64,000 nt of DNA from an uncultured Bacteroidales bacterium (lineage in GTDB: Bacteria; Bacteroidota; Bacteroidia; Bacteroidales; UBA932): assembly GCA_944325445.1 (NCBI GenBank), contig CALVAG010000005.1:1-64000 (forward strand). The letters are read 5' to 3'. Within the stretch, counting starts at the first letter, position 1. Each line of letters starts with the position of its first letter. The notes beneath the pieces were generated by a model that had not been told where the DNA came from, ran no database searches, and saw only the letters and a list, made by a program, of their open reading frames with translations. The position numbers were made by a program, and so were the translations under genes. This document shows positions 9,212-19,102 of this stretch, in pieces.

Positions 9212-11509
9212 TCATTGAAGTATTCTGATTTTTGCAAATTTCAACAATAATGTTTTTCGGCCGCACTCGTCGAAATCCACTATGGCTTTTCTGCTCAACG
9301 GGTCGCCCTCTACAGAAATCACCCTGCCTGTTCCGAATACGCTATGCTCCACAAGTTGGCCTGCTGCCACTTTATCGGGAGAATCCGCCTTAAAGGCGGG
9401 ATTTGTCCTTACGCTCCTTGCAATACGCTGAACCGGGGGCGCAGAGAAACGCTGTGGCTGCGCATATGTATGCTCTGTAAAAATCTGCGACTTAAAATCA
9501 GGAATGGGATTTAATATATAACAGCTGTCTATCTCCTTTATAAAACGGCTTGGAGGATTATTTACATGGCTGCCCCACCGCATGCGGGAACGGGCGAACG
9601 AAAGCTTGACCTCCTTCCGCGCTCTTGTAAGCGCCACATAAAAGAGCCTGCGTTCCTCTTCTATCTCCTCCTCCGAAGCGAATCCAGAAGATGAGGGGAA
9701 CAGGTTCTCCTCCATTCCTACGATATACACATAGTCGAATTCCAGCCCTTTGGAAGAATGCACCGTCATGAGCGACACCTTATTTTTGTCTTCTTCACCC
9801 TCATTGGTATCCAAATCGCTTATGAGAGAGACATTTTCCAGGTACATGTCCAATGTCATCAAAGGCACTTCGTATCCATCGGCCGCCAGACTCTCATACT
9901 CCGCTTCGCCCTCCTCCACGAACTCTTTTATTGAATTGAAAAGTTCCGCGACATTTTCGAGCCTGCCCTGCCCTTCCAGCGAAGTATCCGTACGCATATT
10001 GGCGATAATCGCAAACCTCTCATCCACCATACATGCAGCTTCATAGGCGGTGACATGAGGCAACCTGCCGCCTATATATTCGATATCAGCAATGAATTTT
10101 TTGAGTTTTTGGGCCGTAGCGCCCTTTATTCCGGCCTCCTCCAGATTCTCCCTTTTTATGACATCTCCATAACACAATCCCGTTTTACGTGCAAGTCCGG
10201 CAAGTTTCTCCAAAGTCGTAGCCCCAATTCCTCTGGCAGGAAAATTCACAATACGCCTGAATGATTCGTCATCCTTCCCGTTCTGCACATATTTGAGATA
10301 TGCCAGCATATCCTTGACCTCGGCCCTTTCGTAAAAGGAGTGTCCTGCGAATATCTTATATGGAATATTCCTTTTTCTCAAAGCCTCCTCCATCGTACGG
10401 CTCTGGGCATTCGTTCTGTAAAGAATTGCAAAGCTGCTGTACGGGGCCCTTTCCTTATAGACGCAGTTGAATATGGCATTGGCTACCAATAGCCCCTCCT
10501 CCTGCTCGGTAAAGGCATTCAGCAACTCTATTTTATTACCGGTTTCCTCCTCGGAAAAACACTCTTTCTTAAGTCTCATGCTGTTTTTGGCTATAAGCGA
10601 ATTCGCTGCATTCACTATGGTCCGGGTACTGCGATAGTTCCTTTCCAGCCTGTATTCCGCCGCCTTTGGGTAATCCTTCTTGAAATTGAGAATATTCTCT
10701 ATCCGCGCACCTCTGAAGGCATATATGCTCTGCGAATCATCGCCCACCACGGTTATATTGCCGTGACGGTCCGCCAATTTCTTAATTATGAGATACTGGG
10801 CGTAATTGGTATCCTGATACTCGTCTACAAGAATAAAGTTGAACCTGCCGCCTATCCGCTCAAGTGCCTCCGGGAAATCCCTGAAAAGAATATTGGTATA
10901 AAGCAATATGTCGTCGAAATCCATTGCGGCCGCATCCCTGCACTTTTTGGAATAAAGCCTGTATATTTCATGGATTCTCGGCTTTTTGGAGGCGGCGTCG
11001 TTCTGCTGGATGGCGCCGCTTGCAGCATAGGCCTGAGCCGTTACAAGATTATTCTTGGCCAGCGATATCCTGCTCTGCACCTCGTTCGGCTTATATATTT
11101 TATCATCGAGCTGCAGCTCTTTTATACAGTTTTTTATTACGCTGCGGCTGTCGGAGGTGTCATATATTGTAAATGATTTCGGAAAGCCCAACAGTTCTGA
11201 CTCTTCCCTGAGAAATTTTATAAAGACCGAGTGGAACGTACCCATCCATAATTTACGCGCCGTAGGGTAACCGACTATGGCTGCAATCCTCTCTTTCATC
11301 TCGCGCGAAGCCTTATTTGTAAAGGTGAGCGCAAGAACGGATTCCGCGGGATAACCCTCCTGCAGGATTTTAGCGATTTTACATGTAAGGACCCTTGTTT
11401 TCCCGGAGCCTGCGCCGGCTATTATGAGAGAAGGGCCGGAAACATTTTCAACCGCCTCTTTCTGAGCGCTGTTCAGCCCGTCGAAAATAGATATATTCTC
11501 TTGATTCAT
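9212..11509 (-). CDS. uvrD: UvrD/PcrA-type ATP-dependent DNA helicase
   Basis: 765 residues, normal for the family. Motif I (Walker A) is AGAGSGKTR, motif II DEYQDTN, motif III GDDSQSIYAFRGA, motif IV RNYRSTRTIV, motif V TVHSSKGLEFDYV and motif VI VALTRARKEV, all in order for superfamily 1A. The C-terminal tail ends in a small domain around GQLVEHSVFGTGRV typical of PcrA/UvrD, which contacts RNA polymerase in known homologues. It acts in nucleotide excision and mismatch repair by 3'-5' unwinding. Start 11509 is chosen because the promoter -7 box lies at 11530-11537, inside the longer frame. Confidence 0.95.
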   Translation of the reverse strand: MNQENISIFDGLNSAQKEAVENVSGPSLIIAGAGSGKTRVLTCKIAKILQEGYPAESVLALTFTNKASREMKERIAAIVGYPTARKLWMGTFHSVFIKFLREESELLGFPKSFTIYDTSDSRSVIKNCIKELQLDDKIYKPNEVQSRISLAKNNLVTAQAYAASGAIQQNDAASKKPRIHEIYRLYSKKCRDAAAMDFDDILLYTNILFRDFPEALERIGGRFNFILVDEYQDTNYAQYLIIKKLADRHGNITVVGDDSQSIYAFRGARIENILNFKKDYPKAAEYRLERNYRSTRTIVNAANSLIAKNSMRLKKECFSEEETGNKIELLNAFTEQEEGLLVANAIFNCVYKERAPYSSFAILYRTNAQSRTMEEALRKRNIPYKIFAGHSFYERAEVKDMLAYLKYVQNGKDDESFRRIVNFPARGIGATTLEKLAGLARKTGLCYGDVIKRENLEEAGIKGATAQKLKKFIADIEYIGGRLPHVTAYEAACMVDERFAIIANMRTDTSLEGQGRLENVAELFNSIKEFVEEGEAEYESLAADGYEVPLMTLDMYLENVSLISDLDTNEGEEDKNKVSLMTVHSSKGLEFDYVYIVGMEENLFPSSSGFASEEEIEEERRLFYVALTRARKEVKLSFARSRMRWGSHVNNPPSRFIKEIDSCYILNPIPDFKSQIFTEHTYAQPQRFSAPPVQRIARSVRTNPAFKADSPDKVAAGQLVEHSVFGTGRVISVEGDPLSRKAIVDFDECGRKTLLLKFAKIRILQ

Positions 11510-11529
11510 AACTATGCAAAAGCAGGTTG

Positions 11530-11537
11530 CAAAAATA
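11530..11537 (-). promoter_or_regulatory. -7 box for uvrD
   Basis: TATTTTTG on the minus strand, 20 nt upstream of the chosen start codon. No matching -33 element is obvious. Confidence 0.45.
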
Positions 11538-11582
11538 TGAATCAAAACTCAAAAAATTAACTTTTTATTGAAATTTATTACT

Positions 11583-11590
11583 TACATTTG
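11583..11590 (+). promoter_or_regulatory. -7 box for the nqr operon
   Basis: TACATTTG, 23 nt ahead of nqrA ATG 11614. The -33 region is T-rich without a clean TTTG at 19-20 nt. Confidence 0.5.
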
Positions 11591-11613
11591 CGCAAATTTT
11601 TTTACTAAAAATA

Positions 11614-12993
11614 ATGTTACAAAATATTCGCTTAAAGAGAGGTTTGGATATTCCCATAGCGGGGAATGCCGAACTTACAATAAAAAAAAGCATAGTTCCG
11701 GACATTATTGCAATGAAGCCTACCGACTTTAAATGCCTCACTCCAAAACTTTGCGTAAAAGAGGGAGACGCAGTTAAGGCCGGCAGCATCGTTTTTGTAG
11801 ACAAGAAACGTCCGGAGATTGGGTTTGCTTCCCCATGCAGCGGAACTGTTCAGGCGATTGTTCGCGGTGAAAAGCGCAAGCTGCTGGCGATTCTCATCAA
11901 GTCCGATTCCGAAACAGAGTACATAGATTTCGGGAAAAAGGATGTTGCAAAGTTATCTAAAGAGGAGGCCGAAAAGACTCTGCTGGAAAGTGGTCTGTGG
12001 GCAGCCGTGATTCAAAGGCCCTACGGCATAATCGCGAATCCGGCAGACACACCTAAAGCCATCTACATTTCCGGTTTCAACAGCGCTCCTTTGGCACCTG
12101 ACTACAATTTCACCCTTAAAGACGAAACCGCCAACCTGCAGACAGGCGTGGAAGTACTCAGAAAATTCACAAAAGGAAATATTGTAGTGAGCCTTAAGGA
12201 GAGCAATTACGCCACTTCGCCCCTTTACAAACTGAAAGATGTCGTCTATTACACCTTCGACGGGCCGCACCCTGCAGGAAATGTAGGTGTCCAGATCAAC
12301 AATATCAATCCGATAGCAAAGGGAGATATTGTCTGGACGGTAAATCCCGTAATGCTCGCCGCAATAGGCAAACTTTTCAACAACGGCATCTACGATGCAA
12401 GCAGACTTGTAGCGATAACAGGCATGCGTGCAAAAGAGAGATGTTATGTAAAGACCCTTCCGGGCATATCCATGAAGCAAATCGCCGAATTTGCGGATGA
12501 GCAGGAGGTGGTATTGTACGATGCTCCGTCTCAGATACGTTATATCAGCGGAGATATACTTACCGGTGAAAACGTAGGAAAAGAGGGATATCTGGGATTT
12601 TACAGCAATCAGATAACACTCATTTCCGAAGGCAACTACCGTGAATTCTTCGGCTGGGGAAAGATTGCCAGACCCAGGAAATTCAGTCTTTCCAAATCCT
12701 ATTTCTCATGGCTCACGCCCAAAAAGAGATACGATATGGACACCAACCTCAACGGAGGCAAGAGGGCATTCGTTGTAACAGGCCTGTATGAAAAAGTGGT
12801 TCCTATGGACATATATCCGGTTTATCTGCTCAAAGCTATTCTGGCAGAGGATATAGACAAAATGGAACAACTCGGGATATATGAGGTTATAGAGGAGGAT
12901 TTCGCCCTGTGCGAATATGTCTGTCCGTCCAAGATAGATGTACAGAATATCATAAGCAAGGGTATTGACCTTATGATTAAAGAAATGGCTTAA
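11614..12993 (+). CDS. nqrA: Na+-NQR subunit A
   Basis: 459 residues. NqrA is the peripheral cytoplasmic subunit of the sodium-translocating NADH:quinone oxidoreductase. The sequence opens with LKRGLDIPIAGNAE and continues with the barrel-sandwich piece KEGDAVKAGSIVFVDKK, both typical. It has no predicted membrane helices, as expected. First gene of a six-gene operon (gaps of 18 bp or less) driven from TACATTTG at 11583. In known complexes the subunit contributes to quinone binding. Confidence 0.95.
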   Translation: MLQNIRLKRGLDIPIAGNAELTIKKSIVPDIIAMKPTDFKCLTPKLCVKEGDAVKAGSIVFVDKKRPEIGFASPCSGTVQAIVRGEKRKLLAILIKSDSETEYIDFGKKDVAKLSKEEAEKTLLESGLWAAVIQRPYGIIANPADTPKAIYISGFNSAPLAPDYNFTLKDETANLQTGVEVLRKFTKGNIVVSLKESNYATSPLYKLKDVVYYTFDGPHPAGNVGVQINNINPIAKGDIVWTVNPVMLAAIGKLFNNGIYDASRLVAITGMRAKERCYVKTLPGISMKQIAEFADEQEVVLYDAPSQIRYISGDILTGENVGKEGYLGFYSNQITLISEGNYREFFGWGKIARPRKFSLSKSYFSWLTPKKRYDMDTNLNGGKRAFVVTGLYEKVVPMDIYPVYLLKAILAEDIDKMEQLGIYEVIEEDFALCEYVCPSKIDVQNIISKGIDLMIKEMA

Positions 12994-13002
12994 TTTAAGA
13001 GT

Positions 13003-14184
13003 ATGAAAGGATTATTAAATATAGTAAATAAACTCAAACCGACCTTCTCCAAGGGAGGGAAATTCGGTTGGCTGCACTCTACGTTCGATGCATTTGAGAC
13101 ATTTCTTTTCGTTCCGTCTACAGTAACGACAAAGGGCGCTCATGTCAGAGACTGTGTAGATTTGAAGAGAGTCATGAGCGTTGTGGTTCTGGCTCTCATG
13201 CCTGCGCTTGCATTCGGCATATGGAATGTCGGCGAGCAGCACTCCATAGCATTCGGTCTGGATATGACCTTCTGGCAGAAGGTTTGGTTCGGATTTCTGA
13301 AGGTTCTTCCGCTTATCATCGTATCCTATGTCGTAGGTCTGGGAATAGAGTTCGCCTCTGCGCAGATCCGCGGACATGAAGTAAACGAAGGATTCCTCGT
13401 AAGCGGTATGATTATCCCGCTTATAATGCCGGTGGACGTTCCGCTCTGGATTCTGGCTCTGGCAGTGGCATTCGCTGTCATTATCGGCAAGGAGATATTC
13501 GGCGGTACAGGTATGAATATCTGGAATCCCGCACTTTTGGCAAGGGCATTCGTCTTTTTCGCATATCCTTCCAAGATTTCCGGAGATACAATCTGGATTG
13601 AAGGATTGAGCGCGGCAAACCAGTCGCAGCTGGCAGACGGCTTTTCAGGCGCAACGCCTTTAGCCCAGCTCGCAAACGGAGCGCAGGAGTTGGTCACCAC
13701 TACCGGAGACCACCTGAGTTTCATGCAAATGTTCATAGGCAACATTCCGGGAGCGATTGGCGAGACCTCTACAATTGCAATCCTGATTGGTGCGGTAATA
13801 TTGATCTGGACAGGCGTGGCAAGCTGGAAGATAATGATCTCATGCGTTGCAGGCGCTGTCGCAGTAGGTCTTCTGATAAACGGCATTGCAGCACCGGGCA
13901 CCTATGCAGACTATCCCGTATGGCAGCATCTTGTAATGGGCGGATTTGCATTCGGAGCAGTATTCATGGCAACTGACCCTGTTACATCCGCACAGACAGA
14001 ACGGGGCAAATGGATATACGGATTCCTTATAGGGGCGATGACAATAGTGATAAGGGTATTCAATCCGGGTTATCCAGAGGGTATGATGCTTGCGATTCTG
14101 CTCATGAATACGTTTGCACCGCTTATCGACTACTTCGTCATAAACTCAAACATTAAAAAAAGAGCCAAAAGAATAGCAGCGTAA
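13003..14184 (+). CDS. nqrB: Na+-NQR subunit B (FMN and riboflavin subunit)
   Basis: 393 residues with about ten transmembrane helices. The flavinylation motif SGATPLA is present; its threonine carries covalent FMN in characterised NqrB. The segment GGTGMNIWNPALLARAFVFF, near the flavin site, is also conserved. NqrB forms the Na+ channel core together with NqrD and NqrE. It lies 9 bp after nqrA and 12 bp before nqrC. Confidence 0.95.
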   Translation: MKGLLNIVNKLKPTFSKGGKFGWLHSTFDAFETFLFVPSTVTTKGAHVRDCVDLKRVMSVVVLALMPALAFGIWNVGEQHSIAFGLDMTFWQKVWFGFLKVLPLIIVSYVVGLGIEFASAQIRGHEVNEGFLVSGMIIPLIMPVDVPLWILALAVAFAVIIGKEIFGGTGMNIWNPALLARAFVFFAYPSKISGDTIWIEGLSAANQSQLADGFSGATPLAQLANGAQELVTTTGDHLSFMQMFIGNIPGAIGETSTIAILIGAVILIWTGVASWKIMISCVAGAVAVGLLINGIAAPGTYADYPVWQHLVMGGFAFGAVFMATDPVTSAQTERGKWIYGFLIGAMTIVIRVFNPGYPEGMMLAILLMNTFAPLIDYFVINSNIKKRAKRIAA

Positions 14185-14196
14185 GGAGGAAGGATT

Positions 14197-15033
14197 ATGA
14201 ATACTAACAATAATTTATATACGATAGTTTATGCGACCCTAATGGTCGTGGCTACGGCTGCCATCCTTGCGTTTGTCTCTATGGCGCTTAAAGAGAGACA
14301 GCAGAAGAACATAGATATGGAGACGCAATTAAGCATCCTCTCTTCTGTAGGCCTTGCCGCCGATGCAAACGGTGCATCCGATAAAATAGCCTATGTGCAA
14401 GGAGAATATGACAAATATATAACAGACAGCTATCTTGTAAACTATAAAGGCGAGACTGTTCCGGGAGATGCGTTCACCGCAGCCCTCAAGAGCCAGTATG
14501 AGCTCATCAAACAGCTCGATCCCAAATCCGGAGAGGATCAGACAGCCATCAAGGATCAGATTCAGATTCCCGTTTTCGAGTGTACGCTCGACAGCGGAGA
14601 GAAGGTTTACATCGTAGCATGTTACGGTACCGGTCTTTGGGGACCGATTTGGGGATATATCGGATTCAAATCGGATTTCAACACCATCTATGGAGCGATG
14701 TTCGCCCACAAAGGAGAGACTCCGGGTCTTGGTGCCGAAATCGCCACGCCCAAATTCGGCGACCAGTTCAAAGGCAAGAGCATCTTCGATGGCGATACAT
14801 TTACATCAATTGCCATTGTAAAGGGCGGGGCCGATAAGGACAACCCGCATGAGGTAGATGCCGTATCCGGCGGAACAATCACATCGAATGCACTGGCACT
14901 GGCCATCCAACAATGGCTGGGCAGCTATGAGGGTTTCTTCAAGTTATCGGCAGAAAAGGCAAAACTTCAAGAAACAGCTGTGCAGGAGAGTGCTCCCGTA
15001 GAGACAAATGAAGTAGAATCTGCAGAAAATTAA
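14197..15033 (+). CDS. nqrC: Na+-NQR subunit C (covalent FMN, periplasmic)
   Basis: 278 residues. One N-terminal membrane anchor (residues about 8-32) is followed by a periplasmic FMN-binding domain. The flavinylation motif is SGGTITS, whose first threonine matches the residue that receives FMN through ApbE. A GAG-rich ribosome binding region (aaggaggaagg) precedes the ATG. The tail (about 30 residues after the FMN domain) is acidic and longer than in Vibrio NqrC. Its stop overlaps the nqrD start (TAATG). Confidence 0.95.
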   Translation: MNTNNNLYTIVYATLMVVATAAILAFVSMALKERQQKNIDMETQLSILSSVGLAADANGASDKIAYVQGEYDKYITDSYLVNYKGETVPGDAFTAALKSQYELIKQLDPKSGEDQTAIKDQIQIPVFECTLDSGEKVYIVACYGTGLWGPIWGYIGFKSDFNTIYGAMFAHKGETPGLGAEIATPKFGDQFKGKSIFDGDTFTSIAIVKGGADKDNPHEVDAVSGGTITSNALALAIQQWLGSYEGFFKLSAEKAKLQETAVQESAPVETNEVESAEN

Positions 15034-15665
15034 TGGTTACGGCAATGGATAAGAATATTTTTATAAAACCTCTATTTACTGCCAATCCTATAACGGTATT
15101 GGTACTGGGTATCTGTTCGGCCTTAGCCGTAACAGCAAAATTACAGCCGGCCTGTATCATGGCTCTCTCTGTAACCATAGTAACCGGTTGTTCAAGTTTC
15201 CTTGTTTCTTTGATAAGAAATACGATTCCGAACAGAATTAGGATCATCATACAACTTGTCGTTGTAGCGCTGTTCGTAATTCTGGTAGACCAGATATTGA
15301 AGGCCTATGTCTATGAGATAAGCAAACAGCTCTCCGTATATGTGGGTCTTATCATTACAAACTGTATTCTGATGGGTAGAATCGAAGCGTTCGCATTGGG
15401 CAACAAACCTATTCCTTCATTCATAGACGGTATAGCAAACGGCATGGGTTACGGAATAATCCTTATCGCCATCGCCTTTGTCCGCGAATTGCTCGGATTC
15501 GGCACACTCTTCGGCCATCAGATTATTCCGCTCAGCTGGTACGCAAGCAACGGAGGTTTTTATGAGAACAACGGATTGTTCAGCATGGCGCCGATGGCTT
15601 TGATACTTGTGGGAATAGTTGTATGGATACAGAGAAGTATTCAAAAGGATTTACAAGAAAAATAA
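15033..15665 (+). CDS. nqrD: Na+-NQR subunit D
   Basis: 210 residues and six hydrophobic helices, homologous in fold to NqrE. Typical segments are FTANPITVLVLGICSALAVT and the charged loop NCILMGRIEAFA, whose cysteine belongs to the intramembrane iron-sulfur site shared with NqrE. The start at 15033 overlaps the nqrC stop as TAATG, implying translational coupling; a second ATG at 15045 is the alternative and matches homologue lengths slightly better. Confidence 0.93.
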   Translation: MVTAMDKNIFIKPLFTANPITVLVLGICSALAVTAKLQPACIMALSVTIVTGCSSFLVSLIRNTIPNRIRIIIQLVVVALFVILVDQILKAYVYEISKQLSVYVGLIITNCILMGRIEAFALGNKPIPSFIDGIANGMGYGIILIAIAFVRELLGFGTLFGHQIIPLSWYASNGGFYENNGLFSMAPMALILVGIVVWIQRSIQKDLQEK

Positions 15666-15680
15666 TAACACATATCCATT

Positions 15681-16298
15681 ATGCAAGATTTAATAAGTCT
15701 ATTCGTTAAGTCCATCTTTGTGGACAATATGGTATTCGCCTTCTTTTTGGGAATGTGTTCATTCTTGGCAGTATCAAAAAATGTAAAGACATCGGCAGGC
15801 CTGGGACTGGCAGTCATATTCGTTTTGGGTATCACTCTGCCTGTAAACTACCTGCTGAACAAATATGTATTGTCTCCCGGCTCTCTGGCATGGTTGGGCG
15901 AAGGCTTTGCAGACATAGACCTGAGCTTTTTGAGCATGATAGTATTCATTGCCGTCATCGCGTCGATGGTTCAGATAGTCGAGATGTTCGTAGAGAAATT
16001 CTCTCCGTCTCTTTACTCTTCGCTCGGTATATTCCTGCCTCTTATTGCAGTGAACTGCGCCGTATTTGCAGGTTCGCTCTTTATGCAGGAGAGAGGTTAC
16101 GAAACATTGGGAGAGGCTACCGTTTACGGTATCGGTTCCGGTGTAGGCTGGTGCCTTGCCATAGTGACAATGGCGGCCATAAGAGAAAAACTGGCATACT
16201 CGAATGTGCCGAAACCTTTGAAAGGATTGGGCATAACCTTTATCATTACAGGTCTTATGGGTATGGCCTTCATGAGTTTTATGGGTATTAAACTATAA
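15681..16298 (+). CDS. nqrE: Na+-NQR subunit E
   Basis: 205 residues with six membrane helices. It begins [20 protein letters not shown], the family hallmark, and contains [11 protein letters not shown] with the cysteine that helps hold the intramembrane [2Fe-2S] centre. NqrE and NqrD form an inverted pseudo-symmetric pair across the membrane. The gene lies 15 bp after nqrD and 17 bp before nqrF. Confidence 0.95.
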   Translation: MQDLISLFVKSIFVDNMVFAFFLGMCSFLAVSKNVKTSAGLGLAVIFVLGITLPVNYLLNKYVLSPGSLAWLGEGFADIDLSFLSMIVFIAVIASMVQIVEMFVEKFSPSLYSSLGIFLPLIAVNCAVFAGSLFMQERGYETLGEATVYGIGSGVGWCLAIVTMAAIREKLAYSNVPKPLKGLGITFIITGLMGMAFMSFMGIKL

Positions 16299-16315
16299 GG
16301 GAGGAGCAGCTTACT

Positions 16316-17587
16316 ATGGATAGTAATTTAATTCAACTGATTATAATTTCGGCAGTTGCCATTCTCATTCTGATGTTGGTCCTGGTTGCGCTTTTGCTCA
16401 TTGTAAAGGCCAAACTGACACCGAGCGGAACTGTCAAAATCGATATTAACAACGGATCTAAAAATCTGGAGGTGACTCCGGGCTCCTCATTGCTTGCCAC
16501 TCTGGCCAACGAGAAGATATTCCTGCCCTCGGCCTGCGGTGGAAAAGGCAGTTGCGGACAGTGCAAATGCCAGGTTCTTTCAGGCGGCGGCACGATTCTT
16601 CCTACCGAAGTGGGATTCTTCAACAGAAAACAGATCCTCAACCACTGGAGATTGGGCTGTCAGGTCAAGGTAAAGGATAACCTGGAAATTATAGTTCCCG
16701 AATCTGCATTGAGCGTGAAGAAATGGGAGTGCGAGGTCATATCCAACAGGAATGTGGCCACCTTCATAAAGGAGTTCTGCGTCAAGATTCCCGACGGAGA
16801 GACCCTCAACTACCGTTCCGGCGGTTACATTCAGGTAGACGTACCTGCAATGACAGTAGATTACAAGGATATAGACGTAGACGAGCAATACAGGGCAGAC
16901 TGGGAGAAGATGGGTATGTTCAACCTCAAGATGGTAAACAGCACCCCTACCCTCAGAGCCTACTCGATGGCTACTTACCCTGCAGAGGGAAATATCATAA
17001 AATTGAACGTACGTATCGCCACACCTCCGTTGGACAGGGCAAAAGGCGGCTTCGTAAATGTAAACCCCGGTGTCTGCTCGTCATACATCTTCTCGCTCAA
17101 ACCGGGCGACAAGGTCATGATTTCAGGCCCTTACGGAGAGTTCTTCATTCCGGACAACGCCCCTGCAGATCAGGAATTCATATTTGTGGGAGGTGGAGCA
17201 GGCATGGCACCTATGAGGTCGCATATCATGCATCTGTTCAAGACAGAAAAGACTACAAGGAAGGTGAACTTCTTCTACGGTGCGCGTAGCCTTAAAGAGG
17301 CTTTCTACCTCGAAGACTACCATGCTCTCGAGAAGGAATTCCCCAACTTCAAGTTCCACCTTGCTCTCGACAGACCGGATCCTGAAGCGGATGCGGCGGG
17401 TGTTCCTTATGTACCCGGCTTTGTACACAATGTCATGTATGAGACATACCTCAAGAACCACGAGGCACCTGAAGATGCATTGTATCTGATGTGCGGTCCT
17501 CCAATGATGACAAAATCCGTTCTGGATTTGCTCGATAACCTCGGAGTTGCTCCCGAGAATATTCTCTTCGATAATTTCGGAGGTTAA
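16316..17587 (+). CDS. nqrF: Na+-NQR subunit F (NADH dehydrogenase)
   Basis: 423 residues. A single N-terminal helix is followed by a plant-type [2Fe-2S] ferredoxin domain with CGGKGSCGQCKC (residues about 70-81) and a later cysteine. The ferredoxin-NADP reductase-like FAD/NADH domain follows: RAYSMATYP for FAD binding, GGGAGMAPMRSH and MCGPPMM for nucleotide binding. This subunit takes electrons from NADH and passes them to NqrD/E and the flavins. Last gene of the operon, followed 26 bp later by a strong terminator. Confidence 0.96.
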   Translation: MDSNLIQLIIISAVAILILMLVLVALLLIVKAKLTPSGTVKIDINNGSKNLEVTPGSSLLATLANEKIFLPSACGGKGSCGQCKCQVLSGGGTILPTEVGFFNRKQILNHWRLGCQVKVKDNLEIIVPESALSVKKWECEVISNRNVATFIKEFCVKIPDGETLNYRSGGYIQVDVPAMTVDYKDIDVDEQYRADWEKMGMFNLKMVNSTPTLRAYSMATYPAEGNIIKLNVRIATPPLDRAKGGFVNVNPGVCSSYIFSLKPGDKVMISGPYGEFFIPDNAPADQEFIFVGGGAGMAPMRSHIMHLFKTEKTTRKVNFFYGARSLKEAFYLEDYHALEKEFPNFKFHLALDRPDPEADAAGVPYVPGFVHNVMYETYLKNHEAPEDALYLMCGPPMMTKSVLDLLDNLGVAPENILFDNFGG

Positions 17588-17612
17588 CAGACAGACACAG
17601 AACCATATGGAA

Positions 17613-17650
17613 AAGAGCCGACCGGTAAGACGATCGGCTCTTGCTTTTTA
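17613..17650. terminator. Bidirectional terminator between nqrF and rsmF
   Basis: AAGAGCCGACCG (17613-17624) pairs with CGATCGGCTCTT (17631-17642) with one mismatch, followed by gcttttta. It sits between convergent genes and has a T-run on the plus strand. Confidence 0.85.
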
Positions 17651-19102
17651 TCAGATATCCTGATCCGCTATGAGGTCTGTCCGTCTTATTCTCCGTGCTA
17701 TCGGATGCAGATTGTTCACCCTGTTTCCCAAGTTTTTCACGAATCCCAATGCCGTTCCCCTATAAAGCAACATCAGATACCCCCGCGGCGCATCATCGAG
17801 CGAAAGAGGCTCCCGCGAAAGGAAATGCAACGCTGCCGCCCTCTCTATTTCCACGCTTTTAAAATATTTTTCATAAGGGGCCAGGCAGCCGCTGCTCAAC
17901 TGCCCTGCTATTAAAATACTCAACGCAAAATCTGCATGGGGGATGAAATCCCTCCCCTTTATCTGGGCGACCAACAACCCCGACGAAACTGTTCTCAGGT
18001 TTTTTGCAACAAATGCGATATCATCATGCAGCGAACTTCTGTAAACCTTAAGCAAACTATCGCACATTACCGTATCATATCCCGGGAAATCCGCTCCGAA
18101 CCTCACATCAGCCCCCTTTCCGCCGGTACGTCTGGACTCTTTTGAGCTTCTCCCGCATTTGCTTTCTCCATCACCCTTTCTTACCACTGCAAAATATTGC
18201 CCCTCCCCGTCTGTCATTCCTGGAATAAACTGGAATCCGCCTAAAGCCGTAGGGATAATACCTGCATGCTCCATAAAGGCAAGATCCTCATGCGCAGGCT
18301 CTACCGGCTCGCCCCCTCTTTCCGTAAGGAATTTCAGATTTCCATCGTTTTCATACTCGTTATATGTGCAGGTAGAATAGATCAGGAAGCCTCCGGGGGC
18401 AAGCGCATCCCAGATATCGTTCAAGATACGTCTCTGCCGCTCTGCGCAAAGCATCACATTTTCACGGCTCCAATTCTCCACCGCAGCCCCGCTTTTTCTG
18501 AACATTCCCTCCCCAGAGCATGGCGCATCCACGAGAATTATATCGAAAAACGATTTCAAACGTTTAAAATCGGATGCATCGTTATTGGTAACCACAACAT
18601 TATCTGCACCCCATCGCGCTATATTTTCTGCAAGTGCAGCTGTCCTGCCATTTATCGTTTCATTGGAGACCAGCAGCGAGTCTCTGCCAATAAGAGAGAC
18701 AAGATGCGTAGATTTTCCCCCCGGAGAGGCGCACAGATCCAATACTTTCAGCCGTCTCTGCCCCAGTGGGGGACCGCCGGAAACGGAATCTATCATTTTA
18801 AAGGCCAGATCCGGAAACATGGATGAGGCATCCTGGACATAATAAAGGCCGCTGTGGAAAAACGGATCGGCGGCAAATATTGGCCGCTCTTTCAGGTAAA
18901 TACCGGTACTGCACCATTTTACGGCATCTTTATAATACCGGGGTTCCACAAAATAATCCGCACCGCCGCATTTTGCAGGATTGAATCTGAGCGAAACCGC
19001 CTGGACGCCGTTCTCGAGAGCATCGCGATATTTCACCAAGGCATCATGAGAAAGCCATCCTAACGAAAACTGTTCGAAATCTTTGGGCAAATCAATTTTC
19101 AT
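17651..19102 (-). CDS. rsmF: RsmF-like rRNA (cytosine-C5) methyltransferase
   Basis: 483 residues. This is a NOL1/NOP2/Sun methyltransferase: the SAM-binding motif is VLDLCASPGGKSTHL, and the two catalytic cysteines lie in DAPCSGEGMFRKS and STCTYNEYEND. The C-terminal 200 residues contain an RsmF/PUA-type RNA-binding region (RDFIPHADFALS onward). It probably methylates 16S rRNA. The first 11 bases overlap the end of the upstream GH20 gene, so the two are coupled. RsmF is favoured over RsmB because the N-terminal NusB-like domain is absent. Confidence 0.88.
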   Translation of the reverse strand: MKIDLPKDFEQFSLGWLSHDALVKYRDALENGVQAVSLRFNPAKCGGADYFVEPRYYKDAVKWCSTGIYLKERPIFAADPFFHSGLYYVQDASSMFPDLAFKMIDSVSGGPPLGQRRLKVLDLCASPGGKSTHLVSLIGRDSLLVSNETINGRTAALAENIARWGADNVVVTNNDASDFKRLKSFFDIILVDAPCSGEGMFRKSGAAVENWSRENVMLCAERQRRILNDIWDALAPGGFLIYSTCTYNEYENDGNLKFLTERGGEPVEPAHEDLAFMEHAGIIPTALGGFQFIPGMTDGEGQYFAVVRKGDGESKCGRSSKESRRTGGKGADVRFGADFPGYDTVMCDSLLKVYRSSLHDDIAFVAKNLRTVSSGLLVAQIKGRDFIPHADFALSILIAGQLSSGCLAPYEKYFKSVEIERAAALHFLSREPLSLDDAPRGYLMLLYRGTALGFVKNLGNRVNNLHPIARRIRRTDLIADQDI